Shown here: positions 1 through 8,440 of the stretch, piece after piece | How positions within the stretch are numbered: position 1 is the first letter of the stretch | How the letters are laid out: each line of letters begins with the position of its first letter | Assembly: GCA_043820105.1 (NCBI GenBank) | Contig: JBDREC010000046.1 | Location: 1 to 64,000 of the forward strand | Source: JBDREC01 sp043820105 [NCBI: Pseudomonadota bacterium] | GTDB lineage: Bacteria; Bdellovibrionota_F; JAHFAK01 | DNA length: 64,000 nucleotides | Direction of reading: 5' to 3' | Notes under the pieces: model-generated | What the model was told of the DNA's origin: nothing | Databases searched by the model: none | Seen by the model: only the letters and a program-made list of their open reading frames with translations | Program-made: the position numbers and the translations under genes

Positions 1-170
1 CCGAATACTGAATACCAATTTCAGCCCAAGAGATCCTGAACTCGCCTTGTTCTCTTGTTCCCTTGCGCTCCTGTTCTCTTTTTATAAGCAATTTCCATGC
101 CAAAACCAGCAATTTCCTAAGTCCTTGATTTCATTGAAATCCGAAAATGCAAAAAACCTGCAAAACTCAA
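1..170 (+). repeat. Dispersed repeat family A, copy 1 (cut by window edge)
   Basis: The stretch opens with a GAATACT heptamer tract. A block around AGCCCAAGAGATCCTGAACT follows, then a tract of 8-bp units (TTGTTCTC, TTGTTCCC, TTGCGCTC type, about 45-80), and finally a segment containing ATTTCCATG and TTTCATTGAAA. The same order recurs at 1720-1912 in the same orientation, and its core recurs at 2766-2833. Copies 1 and 2 therefore form direct repeats on either side of the DUF4143 ATPase gene. No open reading frame is supported here. The left boundary cannot be set because the window starts inside the repeat. Confidence 0.8.
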
Positions 171-173
171 AAA

Positions 174-275
174 GTGACAAAAATTGTCAAGCGGGCTGAC
201 AAAAATTGTCACTCTTTTTCTAAGTGGCTGTTATTATGGGAAAAATTCGCCACGACAAGGTGACGAAAATTGTCA
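174..275. promoter_or_regulatory. Cluster of three TGACA-N5-TGTCA palindromes upstream of the ATPase gene
   Basis: TGACAAAAATTGTCA occurs at 175-189 and again at 197-211. A one-base variant, TGACGAAAATTGTCA, lies at 261-275. The first two copies plus flanking A and T runs also form a larger dyad around AGCGGGC. Repeated short palindromes 170-270 bp before a start codon fit a multi-site operator. They could instead be structural repeats that came with family A. The cognate regulator is unknown. Confidence 0.45.
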
Positions 276-446
276 CTCGGCTGAAAGCTACTATTAACGC
301 AGAAATGGTGGTTTTATTGTTAAAGAATAACCTGTAAATATTCGAGTAAATTTGGGTAAAACCAAATTGACAATCGAATAATTTTGGGTATAATAGAAAT
401 AAGTAGAAATAATTATTTATGCTTCTATCAGAAAGGAATTATTCAA

Positions 447-1601
447 TTGAAATTAACTATTACCAAAAATAGATATTTAAAAGATAATATAAAAGAAAAT
501 ATCAAAGATAAAATGATTTTTATTGGTGGTCCCAGGCAGGTTGGAAAAACAACCTTTGCTTTATCATATGTTGGTATTGAAAAGGGTGATCTGCATCCTG
601 CTTATTTGAATTGGGATATTAAAAGTCATAGAGATATGATAATAAAAGAAGAATTTCCTAAATTTGAGAATTTAATGATATTTGATGAAATTCATAAATA
701 CAGCAGGTGGCGTAGGTTAATGAAAGGCTTTTATGATGAATATTATCCAAAGAAAAATGTTATTGTTACAGGATCAGCGAGACTTGATTATTATAAAAAA
801 GGTGGAGATTCCCTGTTAGGCAGGTATAGATATTATAGATTGCATCCATACTCCTTAAGTGAAATCTCTAAAAATCCAAGCAATTCAGATCTTGAAGCTT
901 TGTTAAAGTTTGGCGGTTTTCCAGAACCACTTTCAAAATCTTCAGAAAATTCGTGGCGCTTATGGCAAAGAGAACGAATATCAAGAGTTATTGAAGATGA
1001 TTTAAGGGATCTGGAAAGGGTAAATGAAATTTCTTTATTAGAGGTATTAATGCAGGCATTGCCCGATAGGGTTGGATCATGTTTATCACTTCAAAGCCTA
1101 AGAGAAGATTTAGAAGTAAGCCATGATTCTATTGGAAGATGGCTCTGTATATTTGATAATCTTTATTTAACATTTAGAATTTCACCTTTCGGTTCACCTA
1201 AAATTAAGGCCGTGAAAAAAGAGCAAAAACTTTATTTCTGGGATTGGACACAGGTTCCTGATGAAGGGATTCGTTTCGAAAATATGGTGGCAGCTCAACT
1301 TTTAAAATATTGCCATTTTATAGAAGATACCAGCGGTTATAATATGGAGCTAAGATATATCAGAGACATAGAAAAAAGAGAAATTGATTTTGTTGTTTTG
1401 AAAGAAGGAAAGCCTTTATTTGCAGTTGAGTGCAAATTAAAATTTAGCAACGTTTCCAATGTCTTTAAATATTTTCGTTTAAGGGCAGAAATACCAAAAT
1501 ATTTTATTGTACATTTAGGAGAAAAAGATTTTGGAGATGAGGATATAAATGTCAGAGTTATTCCATTTATAAAATTTGTAAAACTATTGGATATGCCTTA
1601 G
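447..1601 (+). CDS. AAA ATPase with DUF4143 (PD-(D/E)XK-like) C-terminal domain
   Basis: The N-terminal half is an AAA_14-type ATPase: Walker A is GGPRQVGKTT and Walker B is LMIFDEIHK. The C-terminal part has the DUF4143 signature, including the nuclease-like pattern EIDFVVLKEG...VECKLK. Members of this family are common in accessory regions, and their cellular role is not established. The TTG at 447 is preferred because GAAAGGAA lies about 8 bp upstream and the protein then starts MKLTITKNRYL, a typical N-terminus; an in-frame upstream start at 384 has no ribosome site. The gene stands alone between two copies of repeat A. The family assignment is firm, but the function is not known. Confidence 0.88.
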   Translation: MKLTITKNRYLKDNIKENIKDKMIFIGGPRQVGKTTFALSYVGIEKGDLHPAYLNWDIKSHRDMIIKEEFPKFENLMIFDEIHKYSRWRRLMKGFYDEYYPKKNVIVTGSARLDYYKKGGDSLLGRYRYYRLHPYSLSEISKNPSNSDLEALLKFGGFPEPLSKSSENSWRLWQRERISRVIEDDLRDLERVNEISLLEVLMQALPDRVGSCLSLQSLREDLEVSHDSIGRWLCIFDNLYLTFRISPFGSPKIKAVKKEQKLYFWDWTQVPDEGIRFENMVAAQLLKYCHFIEDTSGYNMELRYIRDIEKREIDFVVLKEGKPLFAVECKLKFSNVSNVFKYFRLRAEIPKYFIVHLGEKDFGDEDINVRVIPFIKFVKLLDMP

Positions 1602-1666
1602 ATTGTTGTAATTTTTCAAATGCTGCCAGGGCACTTGTTTTGACAAATCAGGAAACATTAGAATTG

Positions 1667-1740
1667 GTATTCTGTATTCTGTAGTCAGTATTCAGAGAAG
1701 AAAACTGAATACTAAATACCGAATACTGAATACTGAATAC
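1667..1740. repeat. Heptamer tract TATTCTG / GAATACT in inverted arrangement
   Basis: Degenerate TATTCTG-type heptamers (about 1667-1693) are followed by GAATACT-type heptamers (about 1707-1740). The two halves are partly complementary and could fold back. The tract lies just 3' of the DUF4143 ATPase gene and runs into repeat A copy 2. A short open frame that crosses it on the minus strand is only repeat sequence. Confidence 0.6.
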
Positions 1741-1912
1741 AAATTTTAGCCCAAGGCATCCTGAAACAAGTTCAACATACCTCGCCTTGTTCTCTTGTTC
1801 CCTTGCATCTTTGTTTTCTTTTTTGCAAACAATTTCCATGTTAAAGCCTCAAATTTTTTAATCTCCTTAATTTCATTGAAAAGCAAAAATAGAAAATCCT
1901 TGCAAAATTTAG
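1720..1912 (+). repeat. Dispersed repeat family A, copy 2
   Basis: It matches copy 1 in order and orientation: GAATACT heptamers, AGCCCAAG block, CTCGCCTTGTTCTCTTGTTC octamer tract, ATTTCCATG, then TTTCATTGAAAA. It differs by an insertion of about 16 bp near 1767-1782 and by scattered substitutions. It separates the ATPase gene from the DUF2442/DUF4160 pair and fills the gene-free stretch between them. Confidence 0.8.
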
Positions 1913-1926
1913 CTTGGGTATGCTGC

Positions 1927-2178
1927 CTAATTAAATCGATTTTTATCGATCAAAGCTTCGGCGCATAGGTCTGCACCGCATTCCCATGATATTCCACCAG
2001 CCATGTCGATTTTGAATTTAGTAAATTCATTTTTATTTTTAATAATAGAAAATACACCAACGCTTTTGTTTAAAAATTCAGAAAAATCAATCAATCTTTT
2101 AGAACTATCATTAAAATAAAATAATAGCTTATAGCCTCCCTTTTTTTGAATTTTAACAATTTCGACATAATCTTTCAT
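1927..2178 (-). CDS. DUF2442 family protein, probable partner of the adjacent DUF4160 protein
   Basis: This 83-residue protein has the DUF2442 pattern: an N-terminal KDYVEIVKIQ strand, a LLFYFNDSS strand, and the C-terminal GGISWECGADLCAEALI block. DUF2442 and DUF4160 genes often sit side by side and have been proposed to be toxin-antitoxin pairs. Here the DUF4160 gene lies 13 bp upstream on the same strand, so co-transcription is likely. Family membership is clear; the toxin-antitoxin role is inferred from pairing. Confidence 0.8.
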   Translation of the reverse strand: MKDYVEIVKIQKKGGYKLLFYFNDSSKRLIDFSEFLNKSVGVFSIIKNKNEFTKFKIDMAGGISWECGADLCAEALIDKNRFN

Positions 2179-2191
2179 CTATCTTCCTTTT

Positions 2192-2455
2192 CTAATCTAG
2201 GGGCTCAACGGAAGGCAAAGGGCTAACTTTATCCATTGCCAGTTTCCAGACTTTTAATAATTCCTTGTCCCTTAATTTTATCCATTTTTTGACAAGCTTA
2301 TCAGCAGTGTTTGCCATATTGCCAGTCAATCTTTTACCTGTTTTTATTTCATAGGTTGCTTTATATCCGCTATAAATTGCGTGAATATGAGGGGGATTGT
2401 GTTCTTCGTAATACAAGTAGATAATAATACCATAAAAATAACTAATTTGAGGCAT
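2192..2455 (-). CDS. DUF4160 family protein
   Basis: The protein has 87 residues with the DUF4160 signature: MPQISYFYGIIIYLYYEEHNPPHIHA, interrupted here after the HNPPHIHA metal-ligand-like motif by YSGYKATYEI. The C-terminal half is a helix rich in Lys and Trp. It is the first gene of a two-gene unit with DUF2442. The pair is bounded by repeat A copy 2 on one side and repeat B/A copies on the other. A toxin or antitoxin role is plausible but unproven. Confidence 0.8.
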   Translation of the reverse strand: MPQISYFYGIIIYLYYEEHNPPHIHAIYSGYKATYEIKTGKRLTGNMANTADKLVKKWIKLRDKELLKVWKLAMDKVSPLPSVEPLD

Positions 2456-2496
2456 AAAATAAACCTTTTTCCACTTTTAAAGTTTCAATTTACTAA

Positions 2497-2712
2497 ATCT
2501 TATCTCAAAAGTCAAAAGTTTCTATAAACACCTGTCCTTTCGGATATAATCAAGGACTGCAATATAATCTGAATCAAGTTAAAGATGAAAAACAACATGT
2601 TAAATTTAAATACATCCTAGGAAGCGGACAATTTTCTGGACAAGGAAGACCCCATCGTTCCGACGAGCTGTATATGGCCCTTTTCCATTTAAAATTGATT
2701 GTTAATTATTGA
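2497..2712 (+). pseudogene. Possible remnant of a coding sequence (unrecognised)
   Basis: A stop-free frame of 71 codons without a good start codon encodes a peptide that looks protein-like (for example TCPFGYNQ, YILGSGQF, GRPHRSDELYMALFHL). It runs straight into repeat B at its 3' end. I do not recognise a family. It could be the tail of a gene truncated when repeats were inserted, or chance. This and the repeats are all that I see between the DUF4160 and Fic genes. Confidence 0.25.
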
Positions 2713-2770
2713 TTATTAAATTACTATCGAATCCAGAAATTTTCAATAACCAACAATCAATTTTCAATTT
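2691..2770. repeat. Dispersed inverted-repeat element family B, copy 1
   Basis: The left arm AAAATTGATTGTTAATTATTG pairs with the right arm CAATAACCAACAATCAATTTT around a short AT-rich centre. The same architecture and nearly the same sequence occur at 4462-4546, with a diverged copy at 12966-13060. It is directly joined to repeat A copy 3. It looks like a small non-coding palindromic element of the REP or MITE kind. Confidence 0.75.
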
Positions 2771-2833
2771 CAGCCCAAGAGATCCTGAACTCGCCTTGTT
2801 CTCTTGTTCCCTTGCGCTCTTGTTCTCTTAAAA
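2766..2833 (+). repeat. Dispersed repeat family A, copy 3 (core only)
   Basis: From ATTTCAGCCCAAGAG through the 8-bp tract TTGTTCTC/TTGTTCCC/TTGCGCTC/TTGTTCTC, this is almost identical to positions 18-80. The downstream third of the family A unit is missing. It lies just past the 3' end of the Fic gene. Confidence 0.75.
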
Positions 2834-2887
2834 AGCGCTTGTTCCTTTTTTCCATAATGTCGCCCGGCGACTTTGCCTGGATCTTTT

Positions 2888-4126
2888 TCAGGTCAATTTC
2901 CCCAAAAGTTCATTTATATATTTCTTATTTATTTGATACGCGTTTTGTTTTTTATTCAGACTTAGCTTATTTAAAATATTTTTCTTCGCCAGGCTGTTTA
3001 GTTCTACCCTTGCCATTTCATGTGATTTTTTAATGTCTTTTGCATATTCAGTTATCGTAAGTCTTTTATGCTTATTTAGAAATAATTTTTGAATTAACAT
3101 TAGTTGATGGTTCGAGATATCTAATGTTTTTTTCAAAACTTGAATTTTTAAAACTCTGTCGATCTTTTCTTTTACTGTTAATAGTGCATTTAGGAGAGCT
3201 TCAAGGTTGAAGTTAACAAAATACGTAATATCCCCATCATGAGTAACGGCTCTTTTAAATGATTCATCATATTGTTTGTTGTGTTTTTTTAAATAAGCAG
3301 AAAGGGAAAGTAATTCAAGAAAAGGCAAGTCATTCTTCATGCCAAAATGATAAAATAAGGTCCTTGCACACCGTCCATTTCCATCAAAAAATGGATGTAT
3401 ATAAGCAATAAAATAATGCAGCATTATGCCCCTGATTAATTCATGAATATACCTGGGATATTCTGTGCAATGAGAAATTGCCTCTTGCACTGCGATCTCG
3501 ATTTTTTCGTATTCTATTCCTTCATGGTCTGCAACAAATACCGGATCATCCCTAAATTTGCCGATGTAATCAATGTATTTACCCTCTAAGGTGTTATTTG
3601 TGACTATGTGATGTATGTTTAAGACGGCGTTAATATCTAATTGCATGCTTACATTTTTCTTGATCCACCTTAGTGCCTCTGTATTATTAAAACACATCCA
3701 ATCAGCTTTATTTTTTGGTTTAATATTTTGCGCCAGGAATTCTTTTGCTTTTCTTCTTGTTGTGTTTGCTCCTTCATAAATAGCCGAAGTAATAGCTTCT
3801 TCAACTAATGAATTATCAAGCAATGATTCTTCAAAATCCTGCTTAAGATGTATTTGATTATAGATTTTGCTTCCAATATTTACTATTTTTAATATTTTTT
3901 CTTTAATGCAGTCTGCCTCAAAATACCAAAAAGTTTTATTAATAGAAGGAAATTTAAATTGAAAAGACTGTAGTCTTCTTGTTTCCTGAAACTGATTTTT
4001 TAAATCTTTCCATTCTTTTTGATTTTTGTTGAAGCCCTTTCTGTGGCGAATATCATCTAAGGGCAAATATCTTTTATGCGAATATTTTATCCAATCTTCA
4101 CTAACTATAAAATCCAGGTTATTCAA
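2888..4126 (-). CDS. Fic family protein with N-terminal inhibitory helix
   Basis: The Fic motif is HPFFDGNGRCARTL, matching HxFx(D/E)GNGRxxR, so the AMP-transferase (or other NMP-transferase) site is intact. Upstream, SAIYEG fits the (S/T)xxxE(G/N) inhibitory-helix motif, which in class II Fic proteins blocks the ATP site from within the same chain. The N-terminal region is of the Fic_N/DUF4172 kind. The C-terminal 80 residues resemble a winged helix (ITEYAKDIKKSHEMARVELN). The start is TTG at 4126 with AGGA about 8 bp upstream. The gene stands alone between repeat B copies, in an accessory region with other toxin-like genes. The target protein is unknown. Confidence 0.88.
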   Translation of the reverse strand: MNNLDFIVSEDWIKYSHKRYLPLDDIRHRKGFNKNQKEWKDLKNQFQETRRLQSFQFKFPSINKTFWYFEADCIKEKILKIVNIGSKIYNQIHLKQDFEESLLDNSLVEEAITSAIYEGANTTRRKAKEFLAQNIKPKNKADWMCFNNTEALRWIKKNVSMQLDINAVLNIHHIVTNNTLEGKYIDYIGKFRDDPVFVADHEGIEYEKIEIAVQEAISHCTEYPRYIHELIRGIMLHYFIAYIHPFFDGNGRCARTLFYHFGMKNDLPFLELLSLSAYLKKHNKQYDESFKRAVTHDGDITYFVNFNLEALLNALLTVKEKIDRVLKIQVLKKTLDISNHQLMLIQKLFLNKHKRLTITEYAKDIKKSHEMARVELNSLAKKNILNKLSLNKKQNAYQINKKYINELLGKLT

Positions 4127-4461
4127 TTTATAAGTCCTAAAATTTATTTAATTATTAAAACTATAATATAAATAAAATTTATTTGCAAACAAATATCCAA
4201 ATTATTTGCCTGAAACTTGGACATATCTGTTGCGGGAGATATATGTCAAGTCATTCTTGTTACGCTTAATTAAATAATAACAAGAGGTTAAGTGCTGTTT
4301 GCTTGTCTGAATACAGACCGTTTCTATCTCCAAGTAAATTTGGAAATACTTTTAATCATGAAACATTAGCAATAAAAGGGGAAGCCCCTGAGTTTTTTCC
4401 ATGTTAACTTAATGGTATTATTGCCTTTTGGTACAAGCCCGTCTGGCACTTCCTCATTAAT
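4127..4461. other. Gene-free stretch upstream of the Fic gene with one hairpin
   Basis: No gene is supported between the divergent Fic and recN genes. At 4220-4247, GACATATCT and AGATATATGTC form an imperfect hairpin around GTTGCGGG. It lies about 100 bp before the Fic start codon, so it could be an operator or a structural element. Nothing else is recognisable before repeat B copy 2. Confidence 0.35.
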
Positions 4462-4546
4462 AATTGAAAATTGATTGTTGATTATTGATTATTAAATTAC
4501 TGCTGAACCACAAAAATTTTCAATAACCAACAATCAATTCTCAATT
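4462..4546. repeat. Dispersed inverted-repeat element family B, copy 2
   Basis: The arms AATTGAAAATTGATTGTTG and CAACAATCAATTCTCAATT are almost perfectly complementary. The centre is ATTATTGATTATTAAATTAC... followed by TTTTCAATAA. The sequence is close to that of copy 1. It is followed by a degenerate stretch (TTTTAGCACAAAGACCACTGAATC) that recalls the start of repeat A, as if B and A travel as a composite. Confidence 0.75.
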
Positions 4547-4686
4547 ATCACTTTTAGCACAAAGACCACTGAATCAATTTAAAAATGTGAATATTCATCC
4601 AGCAACCAGCAACCAAACTTATTCCTTGATTTTCCATAATACTGATATATATATTCCGTTGATTTAAATTAATGGATCTAATTTCA

Positions 4687-6447
4687 ATGCTAAGTAGCCT
4701 AAAAATATCAAATTTTGCCCTTATTGACCATATGGATCTTGAGTTTTCTAAGGGCTTTAATGTTATAACTGGTGAAACTGGTGCAAGCAAAACCATTATT
4801 TTAGAGGCAGCTAATTTTTTGACTGGTGGTAGAGCCTCTTTAAATATTATTAAAACTGGAAAAGCAGAGGCGTTTGTAGAAGGTTTTTTTGAAGGAAAAT
4901 TCATTGATCATATTAATCCTTTATTAGATGAAATGGGGATTAATCTTGATGAAAATATAATTATTAAAAGAATTATTAAGAAAAACGGTTCAAATAGAAT
5001 TTTTATTAATGGCTCAAATGTAAACCTTTCTACTCTTGAAAAAATTGGAAAATATCTCATTGATTATTCAGGGCAGTTTGAGCATCAGCACTTACTTAAA
5101 GCTGAAAATCAGTTGAAATTGCTTGATAGCTTATCTGGATGCGATGATTTGCTTAATGAGCATCTTTGTTTGTTTCTAAAACTTAAAGAAGCTGATGAAA
5201 AAATTCAAAATCTTTTAAACATGGAAAGCAAGAGACAAGAACAAATATCCTTTCTTAGTTTTAGGCTATCAGAACTTGAAAAAATTGACCTTTCAGCTGA
5301 AGCAGAAGAACAAATTAATGAGCGATTTAAAGTAATCAGAAATTCAAAAACTTTAAATGAGGACATAGAGTTTTGTGATAATCTCATTTACTCAAAAGAT
5401 GATTCAATGATTTCACAACTTTCCTCGCTTGAAGAAAAAATTTCCTATTTATCTGAGTTTTTTCCAAGCTTAAGTGTCTATAAAAAAGATTTTGAAAGTT
5501 TTTCTGAATCTGCAAATGAATTTGTGCGTGAATTATGGGCGCTTAAAGAGTCTGTAACTTTTGATGAAAGTGAGTTGATTGAAATTGAAGAAAAACTCTC
5601 ACAAATTTTTGAAATAAAGCGTAAGTACGCTATGGACCTGGATGAAATTGCTCGTGAAAAAGAAACAATGGAAGCCCAGCTTAATGAACTCAAAAATTAT
5701 GAGCATAATTTAAAAGAAAGTTTTTTTGAATATAATAAAGCCTTTGATAAGCTTTTAGAAGTTAGTAATAAGCTTTCAATAAAGAGGCAAAAAAAATCTA
5801 AAATAATATCAAAAATGATTTCCAGTGAACTTGAAAAACTGGGAATAGTTAAAAATAGCTTTTCAATTGAGCTAATTGAGGTTTCAAAGGAAATTAAAGG
5901 AAAATATAATACTGCAACATTTTCAAATGAAAAACCCATTAAGCTTACTAAAAATGGCAAAGAAAAAGCTTCTTTTATTTTTGCTCCGAATCCTGGACAA
6001 GAAGGCAAGCTGTTAAATCAGATTATTTCAGGCGGGGAACTATCTCGAGTTTTACTTGCAATAAAAGCAGTTCAAAATCAGGACACAAAATATCTTACGA
6101 AAGAAAGTTTTAGTGTTGATACTTTAATTTTAGATGAAGTTGATTCAGGCATTGGTGGGCAAGTAGCCATAAGTGTTTCTGAAATGCTTTCATGCATATC
6201 AAAAGCAACACAGCTAATATGTATTTCTCATCTGGCCCCAATAGCAGGCGCTGCTGATGCTCACTTTGTTGTTACTAAATCGCCATCTGAAAAAGAAACG
6301 CTTGTTAAAATAAATAAAATAAGTTTAAAGGAAAGAGAATCTGAGATCGCTAGAATGATTTCAGGAGATGGAAGCTTAACAAACTCACTTGCTCTGGCTC
6401 GTGATATTTTGGAGAAAAATAATGGCCAAGTCTTACGGAATAACTGA
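4687..6447 (+). CDS. recN: DNA repair protein RecN (SMC-like ATPase) with unusual Walker A
   Basis: RecN is an SMC-like ATPase acting in repair of double-strand breaks. The N-terminus MLSSLKISNFALIDHMDLEF is typical, which supports the ATG at 4687 over an in-frame ATG at 4672. The middle is a long coiled coil. The C-terminal half has the ABC signature SGGELSR and Walker B LILDEVDSG. The Walker A reads GETGASKT (residues 29-36), so the glycine that precedes the lysine in GxxxxGK(S/T) is Ser34. This could alter ATP binding, or could be a sequencing change of one base (GGC to AGC). The gene overlaps the following PP2C gene by 26 bp. Confidence 0.93.
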   Translation: MLSSLKISNFALIDHMDLEFSKGFNVITGETGASKTIILEAANFLTGGRASLNIIKTGKAEAFVEGFFEGKFIDHINPLLDEMGINLDENIIIKRIIKKNGSNRIFINGSNVNLSTLEKIGKYLIDYSGQFEHQHLLKAENQLKLLDSLSGCDDLLNEHLCLFLKLKEADEKIQNLLNMESKRQEQISFLSFRLSELEKIDLSAEAEEQINERFKVIRNSKTLNEDIEFCDNLIYSKDDSMISQLSSLEEKISYLSEFFPSLSVYKKDFESFSESANEFVRELWALKESVTFDESELIEIEEKLSQIFEIKRKYAMDLDEIAREKETMEAQLNELKNYEHNLKESFFEYNKAFDKLLEVSNKLSIKRQKKSKIISKMISSELEKLGIVKNSFSIELIEVSKEIKGKYNTATFSNEKPIKLTKNGKEKASFIFAPNPGQEGKLLNQIISGGELSRVLLAIKAVQNQDTKYLTKESFSVDTLILDEVDSGIGGQVAISVSEMLSCISKATQLICISHLAPIAGAADAHFVVTKSPSEKETLVKINKISLKERESEIARMISGDGSLTNSLALARDILEKNNGQVLRNN

Positions 6448-7163
6448 TATAGGCAACGTAAGAAAAAATAATGAGGACAACTACTTTCTTGATGATTATA
6501 ATAATGTTTATGTTGTAGCTGATGGAATGGGAGGTCATGCAGGTGGTGAAGAAGCAAGCAAAATTGTTGTTTTTACCTTTCAAGAACTCGTTGAAAAAAA
6601 TAAAAATATTTTTTCCTCCGAGAAGGACTCAAAAAGGGTAAGTGATTTAAAAAACTTTCTTTGTGAATGCTTTTCTTTATCAAACAGAAGGATTTATGAA
6701 GAAACATTACACGATACTTCGCTTATGGGAATGGGTACAACTTGTACCGCATGTGCCATTAATGGTAGAGAAGCTGTTTTTTCACACATCGGTGATTCAC
6801 GAGCTTATATCTTTTCAAATGGTGAAATAGCCCAGGTTACAGAAGATCATTCCTATGTTTATGAACAAGTGAAAAAAGGCGTTCTAACAAAGAAGCAAGC
6901 AGAAACTCATTTTCTGAAAAATGTAATAACAAGATCACTTGGGGTTGGGGAAAATATTGAGATTGATGTTATAGTAAAAAAAAATTAAAGCTAATGATAG
7001 GATCTTATTGTGCACAGATGGCTTAACTAATTTTGTTAATGAATTTGATATGATTGAAATATTATCAAAACATAATTCTAGTAAAGCTGTCTTAAAACTT
7101 TTAGAGATGGTCTTAGGCAGAGGTGGCGATGATAATATTTCTTTGATAATTGTTGAGGTTTAA
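6422..7163 (+). CDS. PP2C-type protein serine/threonine phosphatase, frameshifted at an A9 tract
   Basis: PP2C phosphatases use two metal ions bound by Asp residues to remove phosphate from Ser/Thr. Visible motifs are NNEDNY, VVADGMGGHAGGE and GDSRAY in the first frame, and LLCTDGL and GGDDNISLIIVEV in the second. The first frame stops at 6986-6988, just after nine A residues (6976-6984). Reading eight A residues instead joins the two parts without a gap (IVKKIKANDRILLCTDGL). The break may be a real mutation, a homopolymer error, or a site of transcriptional slippage. The start ATG at 6422 has GGAG 8 bp upstream, inside recN. The lolC/E start follows 5 bp after the restored stop, so this looks like one operon. 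Confidence 0.82.
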
Positions 7164-7168
7164 CTTTT

Positions 7169-8437
7169 TTGATAAAAAGAATTTTAGGAAACACATATTA
7201 TAACTTTGAATTTTTCTTAAGCTTAAAATACATGCTTTCTAAGAAGAACAATAAGTTCATTTCATTGATAACCATGATCTCTGTTTTGGCTGTAGCTATT
7301 GGTGTAACTGCTTTGGTTTCAGTGCTTTCAGTAATGGCTGGTTTTGAAGACGAGTTAAAGTCAAAGATGCTAGGGTCACATGCCCCTGTTTTATTATTAA
7401 AATATGCAGGCTCTTCCATTGATGATTATGAGAGGCTTTCAGATAAGGTTAGCCAGGTGAAAGGTGTTACAGGTGTTAGCCCGGTTATTATTAAAGAAGG
7501 AATGTTAATTGCTGAAAATGGCTTAACCGCAGGTGTTATGGTAAATGGAGTAGATGTTAATCGTGCACCAAGTGTTTCAGAGATATGCAAATTAATTGAT
7601 AATGCTGGCAAATTGAAAGCACTGGAATCTACAGGTGCTGACGGAATACCTGCAATTATAATTAGCCAGGGACTTTCAAGACAGCTTGTTGTTGGAACTG
7701 GAGAAGTAATAAGCTTATTGTCTCCTTTTGGCGAAATCACCCCATTTGGCAATCAACCTCGCATAATGAAGTTTAGAATTGGTGCGATTTTTGAATCAGG
7801 TCTATATGAGTTTGAAGCAAAGTTTGTTTATTTATCACTATTGCAAGCTCAAAATTTCTTTTCATATGGTGAAACGGTTAATGAAATTGATATAAATGTT
7901 AACAATATTGACAATGCCTCGGCAATAGCCTCTGAAATAAATGTAAGCCTTGGAGCTCCTTACTATACAAGGGATTGGACTGACTATTCAGCTAATTTAC
8001 TTGATGCTCTGAAACTTGAAAAAACAGTTATGTTTGTTATTTTAACAATGATAATATTAGTTGCTGCTTTTAACATAATCGCTATGCTTATTATGATTGT
8101 CATGGAAAAGGGTAAAGATATTGCTATTCTTAAATCAATGGGAGCAAGTAATAAAAGTGTAATGAAAATATTTATAACTGTTGGCATGTTAATAGGATTT
8201 TTTGGAACAAGCTTAGGTTTGATTTTGGGATATGGTGTTTCTTTATTTTTAAAAGAATATATCAAATTTCCATTAAATCCACAGGTTTATTATATTAGCA
8301 CCTTACCTGTAAAAATTGTTTATTCAGACTATTTGGCAGTAGCTGCTGCTGCGTTGATAATTTGTTTTTTAGCCACAATATATCCATCATGGAAGGCCTC
8401 ACGCCTAACTCCAATAGATGGTTTAAGGTATGAATGA
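7169..8437 (+). CDS. Lipoprotein-releasing ABC transporter permease (LolC/LolE/LolF family)
   Basis: The product is the inner-membrane part of the complex that extracts mature lipoproteins for transfer to LolA. It has the expected layout: one membrane segment near the N-terminus (SLITMISVLAVAIGVTALVSV), a periplasmic MacB-PCD-type domain, and three membrane segments near the C-terminus. The motif FISLITMISVLAVAIGVTAL matches the family start. Only one permease gene is present next to lolD, so a homodimer (LolF-like) is possible unless another copy exists elsewhere. The TTG start at 7169 has GAGG about 10 bp upstream. Confidence 0.88.
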   Translation: MIKRILGNTYYNFEFFLSLKYMLSKKNNKFISLITMISVLAVAIGVTALVSVLSVMAGFEDELKSKMLGSHAPVLLLKYAGSSIDDYERLSDKVSQVKGVTGVSPVIIKEGMLIAENGLTAGVMVNGVDVNRAPSVSEICKLIDNAGKLKALESTGADGIPAIIISQGLSRQLVVGTGEVISLLSPFGEITPFGNQPRIMKFRIGAIFESGLYEFEAKFVYLSLLQAQNFFSYGETVNEIDINVNNIDNASAIASEINVSLGAPYYTRDWTDYSANLLDALKLEKTVMFVILTMIILVAAFNIIAMLIMIVMEKGKDIAILKSMGASNKSVMKIFITVGMLIGFFGTSLGLILGYGVSLFLKEYIKFPLNPQVYYISTLPVKIVYSDYLAVAAAALIICFLATIYPSWKASRLTPIDGLRYE

Positions 8438-8440
8438 TTA

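Noticed and set aside
1648-1839. Short open frame on the minus strand across repeat A
   Set aside because: The peptide (FSIQYSVFSIQ type) is translated GAATACT heptamers and octamers; no ribosome site and no coding character.
2497-2712. Remnant of an insertion-sequence transposase
   Set aside because: The peptide shows no recognisable transposase motif and no terminal inverted repeats were found; kept only as a possible unrecognised remnant.
2812-3033. Open frame on the plus strand near the end of the Fic gene
   Set aside because: It is antisense to the Fic coding sequence and made of repeat A at its start.
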